This document shows positions 60,301 to 64,000 of a stretch of 64,000 nt of DNA, one piece after another; within the stretch, counting starts at the first letter, position 1, and every line of letters begins with the position of its first letter. The notes under the pieces were generated by a model. The model was not told the origin of the DNA and ran no database searches. It was given only the letters and a program-made list of their open reading frames with translations. Source of the stretch: Chimonanthus salicifolius (taxonomy: Eukaryota > Streptophyta > Magnoliopsida > Laurales > Calycanthaceae); assembly GCA_013350335.1 (NCBI GenBank), contig CM023534.1:4092001-4156000 (forward strand), read 5' to 3'. Made by a program: the position numbers and the translations under genes.

Positions 60301-63236
60301 GTATGAAAGGAGAAATTTTTTGGACTTTGATTAGTATTTATTGGTTTGGGATCTTTAGAATTTGATTCTATGGAGAGATGTTTTTAGAGATGGGAAAAGA
60401 GCAAAATGGTGTCATCTAGAAAGGGCAAAATGATCATTCATGCCATAATGTTACTTCTATTGGTGTTGACATTTTTTATCATTCCATTAATAGCAGTGAG
60501 TATTTTTTTTCTCTTTGGTAGAGAGAGTGCTTATTCAAAATGCAGAGATTTGTCTAGAATTCAAGAAACTTAAGAGATTTTCCCCCCTCTTTTTTCTTTT
60601 GAAATCATTGACTCTAAAGTCAGAGGGATTGTATAAAAAATCATTATATCTCCTTAACTTTGCTTAATTTTCTAAACCTTTCGACAAATCTGTCAACATA
60701 TTGTACATTTTTTTGTTCTTTGGCCTGCACTGTTTTTCTTATTCTTTTATGTGTAGTGTAGAGTGCAATTATAGTAAGTTGGTGTTGCGTTTGATAAGGG
60801 ATTGAACAGAAGGAAGCTCGGATTACTGCAATGCGTTCTGCAATATGTGAGACATTTCCTGAACCAAATCGGCGTCTATTCCAGAGGTCACTCCTTTTTC
60901 TCCCTCACATGTTCATGCATTCCTACATAATTTGATACATACAAAATTGGAGTTGGATATGATGGTTATATTTGATGCCTCCGTTTATGTTTGTCACTTC
61001 ACAAAATTCTATTTACCATGGTTGGTTGAAGTTCTTATGGAGCCTTTCCTGAAAATCGTAATTGCTGCATTGCCCTCATTTCTATCATATCATGTCATAC
61101 CATACTATAATTGTCGTCATCATCATTGTTGTGAGTAATTTTCCCATCCTTATTTCCTATCATATGCAGGTGACTTCTTTAAGGTTGACTGCCCTAAATA
61201 TCACTCAGATTAGTGTGGTATATGTATTTTTATTCACCATTGGATTCAAGAGATCCTTGTGCCTCAAGATTATGTGGTCACCATGTGAAGATGGTGTCTT
61301 CAATGATTCAGTGATATAACTGAACATTGAGTGGTAATTGTGTGCTAGCCTCATCAGTTACCTTGAAACTCCGGAGCAGTACTACAAATTTAACTAAGTA
61401 TTGAGTGGTAATTGTGCTAGCCTCATTCAATTACCTTGAAACTTTGAGCAATACTACAGATTTAAGAGACCTTCCTCAAACCTTTATGCCTTATTCCTGT
61501 GTTTCCATCCATGTATATGGATACATAGGCGGGCTGCCTAACTTTTTATTGAAGCTCTTTTCAGATCAGTGGGTTTTGTTTGTTTGTGTGTATTTTGGGG
61601 TGGGGGCACCTTTTTTTTTTTTTTTGAAGACCAAGGTGTCCAGGCCTCTTAGAGCGCCTGACTAATCTTTGGGGTATGTGCAAACCTCCCTACCCACACA
61701 CACTAGGTAACACTACGGTGGCCATTTTGTGTTGAGAGTGACTTGAACCCAAGACCTCCTGCATCTCAGGCGGGTTCTTGACCGCCAAGCCAACCCTCAC
61801 GGGTAAGAAAGTTGATATTCCATGCCAGAAAGAGGATCCTACAATTGTAAAGTTTTCCTAAAAACAATTATGTCTCACTTTGTGGTCAAGTATCTTGGGA
61901 ACTGTGCTTTAAGTAGAAAAACCTCTTCCTAGGTAAATGGCTGCCTTATAAAATAGGAATAGTACTTCTGAAATGAAGATAACTACCAAGATACACGACC
62001 TTAACGTGGTGGTTGATCCAAGTGCTAATTATTCTTTTACCCATGTAATGCCTTTTATCACATCTACCTCATTACTAGTTCAAGGTAATAATCCTTCAAC
62101 TATTTAGGGGAGGAGGAATCTTGGGGCCTATCCTAGTTCTTTCAACACTCGATGGGCTAAGTGTATAATGCCATGTCTGGAGGGGTGAATGGGAGACCTA
62201 CCTTGAATAGTGTTTATTTTTACTATATAATGAAAGAGGAGGTTTGGTGGTTGGAAAGAGAGTTTGATGAAGAGGAAGTGAAATGGTATCAGGTAGTATG
62301 GATGGCGACAAGGCTCTAGGCCCAAATGGTTTTAACTTTGGGTTCACTAAATCATGTTGGGGAATGGTGGGGATGGTCTTAAAAGGGTTTCACGAAAGGA
62401 GAATCAGTTGTACAGAATTAAAAGCACCATCATCAATTCACCAAAGAGTACCCACTAAAGCCACAATATAGACCCACTAGCCTTGTGGATGTATATAAAT
62501 TGTTGGCAGAAGTGCTGGTAGATAGATTAAGAGAGATGCTGCAAGAGGATAGAGGGGACATGGAAGGGACTTTTGTGGAGGATAGGTAGATGTTATATGA
62601 GACATTGATTGCTGATGAGATCATTCATTTCCAAAAAAAGGTAAGAGAGATGAGCTTTTAATGAAAATTGATATGGAAAAGCCATATGATCATGTTAATT
62701 GGGCTTTTTTGGATTATCTTTTTAAAAGGATGGGTTTTGGGGGGCAAATGAAGAGATGGATAAGAGCATGTTTCATGAGTACGTCTTATTTAGAGTTGGT
62801 TAATGGGTCACCCACCTAAGTAGTTTCGACCATGGGTTACCCACCTAATATTTGGTTAATCTATTTGACCATTACAATTCCTTCATAACTTTACATTAGG
62901 TACATGTAGACTTATATTCAATGTTGTTTTGTTTTTTAAATACTCTTTTAGTGAGGGATCTCCTTAAATTGTTTTTTCCCCTTTGGCAACAGGGCTTTGA
63001 AAATGATGCATAACATTGCTTCTCATACATCTGAAAATCGAATGACTCCTTCAGCTGTTGCTGCCTGCATGGCACCATTGTTATTGCGCCCTCTTTTGGC
63101 AGGTGAATGTGAGCTAGAGGATGACTTTGACGCAAATGGTGATGATTCTGCTCAGCTACTGGCTGCGGCAAATGCTGCGAACAATGCCCAAGCCATCATA
63201 GCAACTCTTGTTGAGGAGTATGAGAATATATTTGAT
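50958..63236 (+). CDS. PH-domain ROP GTPase-activating protein (PHGAP/REN1 type), 5' 12 exons
   Basis: Exons: 50958-51011, 52379-52415, 54702-54778, 56128-56198, 56270-56348, 56485-56629, 56736-56855, 58053-58130, 58327-58382, 58487-58556, 60799-60886 and 62993-63236. They total 1119 nt, 373 codons, with no phase break. A PH domain spans residues about 19-130 (FKSGPLFISSKGIGWKSWKK, LTLGGIDLNNSGSVVV). A RhoGAP domain spans about 165-372, with the arginine finger at R203 in EGILRQSADVEEV, KHVFRELPSSPVP, and SENRMTPSAVAACMAPLLLR. The family switches off ROP GTPases at the plasma membrane to shape polar growth. Exon 60799 begins at an AAG acceptor giving AYRIEQKEARI. The next exon gives ALKMM where relatives usually have ILKMM. 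The acidic and coiled-coil C-terminus lies beyond the window. Closest to Arabidopsis PHGAP1/PHGAP2 as recalled. Confidence 0.93.
52950..54020 (+). pseudogene. LINE 3' end (RNase H region) interrupted by a SINE
   Basis: After the SINE, the + strand reads RHMRCLAKGMTDFLAKAMVR, the usual end of plant LINE RNase H, then a tail (ttgatttcaataagatttt...aataaaaaaag) near 53980-54025. Before the SINE, translations such as WWKINVGGWLG (near 53350) resemble the RNase H start. It lies in the 2.3-kb second PHGAP intron (52416-54701). Left border uncertain. Confidence 0.6.
53522..53706 (+). mobile_element. SINE copy in + orientation, inside a LINE fragment
   Basis: It starts ccttgaggggttagcttgat (A-box-like), has ggtgtcttgggatcaagc (B-box-like), then gaggtttacacatgcccta, attagtcaggtgaaacg and ccctggtcttaaaaa. 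This is the same order as the minus-strand copies at 7161 and 61611. It is a diverged copy with a short A tail. Confidence 0.7.
57263..57307. repeat. (CT)n microsatellite
   Basis: About 45 bases of CT in PHGAP intron 56856-58052, 50 bases before the hairpin element. Confidence 0.95.
57355..57585. mobile_element. Long near-perfect hairpin, foldback or MITE-like
   Basis: The left arm (about 57355-57440) and right arm (about 57502-57585) are reverse complements with few mismatches. The left arm has gagttacaaggtgtaattaa, ggtgcatcaggagtgatttc and aactaatga. The right arm has tcattagttgaaatcactcc, gatgcacc and ttaattacaccttgcaactc. The roughly 60-base loop carries a direct repeat attatagtgctttctca. 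Transcribed with the PHGAP intron, it would form an 80-90 bp stem. Confidence 0.88.
58053..58130 (+). other. PHGAP exon with the RhoGAP arginine finger
   Basis: It encodes GTNVEGILRQSADVEEVD. The CGA codon at 58076-58078 is the arginine that, in RhoGAP proteins, completes the GTPase active site. It is intact, so the protein is predicted to be catalytically competent. Confidence 0.85.
59320..59420 (+). mobile_element. LINE 3' tail with poly(A), + orientation
   Basis: The sequence reads ggctctgagtatatgtctca, tactcggatccc, cttgtacttcc, attttaatggtatta and then a run of A at 59408-59418. This is a plant LINE 3' UTR pattern ending in poly(A). Confidence 0.65.
59507..59612 (-). mobile_element. LINE 3' tail with poly(A), - orientation
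   Basis: It starts with a run of T. Its reverse complement gives ggttctgagtatatatctcc, tactcggatcc, cttgtactcc and attttaatggaatta, matching the + tail at 59320-59420 block for block. The two copies are inverted, about 85 bases apart. Confidence 0.7.
61611..61805 (-). mobile_element. tRNA-derived SINE, full-length copy
   Basis: On the minus strand: ggttggcttggcggtcaag (A-box region), cttgggttcaagtcac (B-box, close to GGTTCRANNC), gtgtgtgggtagggaggttt, gattagtcaggcgctctaag and ccttggtcttc followed by a run of A. It is the best preserved copy of the family in this window. Target duplication not resolved. Confidence 0.85.
62180..62830 (+). pseudogene. L1-type LINE reverse transcriptase fragment
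   Basis: Translation on + gives GDKALGPNGFNFGFTKSCW, then after frame changes LVDVYKLLAEVLVDRLRE, EGTFVEDR, KIDMEKPYDHVNWAFLDYL and RMGFGGQMKRWIRACF. This is the same domain as the fragment at 5862. Stops and frameshifts; ends near 62830 without a tail. Confidence 0.85.
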
Positions 63237-64000
63237 GTATGACTCCTTCACACGTTATGTGATACTTATCGTATTTTATATATTATAGAAATGTAGGAAG
63301 TCGTGTTGTTATACATGTTGCATGACTTTTAACTTTTAGGTCAATTGCTGAGCTAGTTTATTTTCTGATTACTATACTGTCTTAGTCGATGCTTTAACTA
63401 GCTAATTTGTTTGATGCAATTTAATTAGTTTCTAAGTTAATCTATATCAATTCAAGGCCTTGTTATGTGAGTTTACTGCATATATAGATACACACAGTTG
63501 CATGTTTGTATTTGTGTGGGTGAGACACTGTTACTCCCAAACCCACCTTTCTTATCTTTGCCTGCTGGTGCAGGGTACAATAATCATGTATCCAACGCGT
63601 GTGCTTAGCCAATTTTCAGTCTGATTGCATAACTTTCCACCCTTATTTCAACTTGGGGGGAGGGGGTTGGATAAGATAGAAAGTGGCTCACATTGTTAGA
63701 AATGTGTATTCATTATACAAGTAGGATATTTTTGAAAATTATCTTGGTACTTTTGCCTGTGATAAGTATCCTTTGTGCATGCATATTAGCTTTTTGGAAT
63801 GCACTGTCATGTGTTACTCACCTACAATGAGACAATTTAGCAGTATTTCTTACCTTTCTTTTCTCATCAGTTATATCTGAAGGATTCTTGTATTCCATTT
63901 TGCTTCTTATTGTTCTGGAAGATGGCTTATCATCTTAATGTTGTATACTTCTCAGATGAGCCTGAGTGGATGTTGCATTATCTTATCCAATTCTCTATTT
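63237..64000 (+). other. PHGAP intron, continuing past the window end
   Basis: It begins with a GT donor right after the exon ending EEYENIFD. I see no convincing further exon of the family's acidic linker before position 64000. AT-rich sequence. Confidence 0.6.

Larger units (their letters stand above)
58557..60798 (+). other. PHGAP intron (2.2 kb) with inverted LINE tails
   Basis: It holds a + strand retroposon tail (to about 59420) and a related minus-strand tail (59507-59612). The rest is AT-rich and uninformative; 59620-60790 has no recognisable feature. Confidence 0.65.
60887..62992 (+). other. PHGAP intron (2.1 kb) with SINE and LINE
   Basis: It contains a SINE (61611-61805) and a LINE reverse transcriptase fragment (62180-62830). 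A short imperfect direct repeat occurs near 61330-61460 (gagtggtaattgtg-ctagcctcat, ttaccttgaaact). Other parts are unremarkable. Confidence 0.7.

Noticed and set aside
63953..64000. Possible next PHGAP exon after ttctcag (DEPEWMLHYL...).
   Set aside because: It does not resemble the acidic serine-rich linker expected after the RhoGAP domain, and the window ends before it can be judged.
1..64000. CRISPR arrays, rRNA genes, canonical tRNA genes, bacterial operons or organellar insertions.
   Set aside because: None seen; the repeats present are eukaryotic transposons, microsatellites and local duplications.

Overview
This is a stretch of plant nuclear DNA, almost certainly from an angiosperm. 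It carries three spliced protein genes on the + strand in part or whole, plus one smaller gene between them. All have GT-AG introns and plant-specific products, and the introns and spacers are swollen by transposable elements. I see no prokaryotic, organellar or viral gene organisation. The species cannot be named from the sequence; intron sizes of up to about 5.5 kb and the transposon load point to a moderately large genome.

Layout. (1) About 1-17,959: the last 21 exons of ferredoxin-dependent glutamate synthase (Fd-GOGAT), the plastid enzyme that completes photorespiratory and primary ammonium assimilation. The gene starts upstream of the window. All exons join in frame except one, which has a single extra base. 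(2) 17,960-27,224: spacer with a GC-rich exon-like block and a decayed minus-strand Ty1-copia element, itself invaded by two abutting LTRs. (3) 27,225-30,186: a five-exon F-box gene with a parallel beta-helix region, SKIP5-like. (4) 31,693-45,325: an eight-exon LNK2-like gene, a clock and light co-activator. Its first and fifth introns hold a copia gag fragment, a Mutator-type MITE, an RTE-LINE tail, a TRIM element, tandem repeats and an L1-type LINE. (5) 45,326-50,600: repeat-rich spacer. (6) 50,958 to the window end: a PH-RhoGAP gene for a ROP GTPase-activating protein (PHGAP/REN1 type). Twelve exons are visible and the C-terminal coiled-coil part lies beyond the window. LINE, SINE and foldback insertions fill its introns.

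The genes are ordinary housekeeping, regulatory and signalling genes with no obvious joint pathway. SKIP5-like and LNK2-like are also near neighbours in Arabidopsis (from memory AT3G54480 and AT3G54500), so that pair looks like conserved microsynteny. I found no new multi-gene system. The observations most worth checking are: the single-base frameshift in Fd-GOGAT; an intron duplication that copied a 3' splice-site region; a head-to-tail LTR-LTR insertion; a nearly intact TRIM with a perfect target-site duplication; a SINE family traced by its target-site duplications; a uORF ending two bases before the PHGAP start; and long hairpin-forming inverted repeats in PHGAP introns.

Exon borders were set by reading phase across GT/AG junctions and by recalled family sequences, without alignment software. 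Transposon borders are approximate unless terminal repeats or target duplications are stated.
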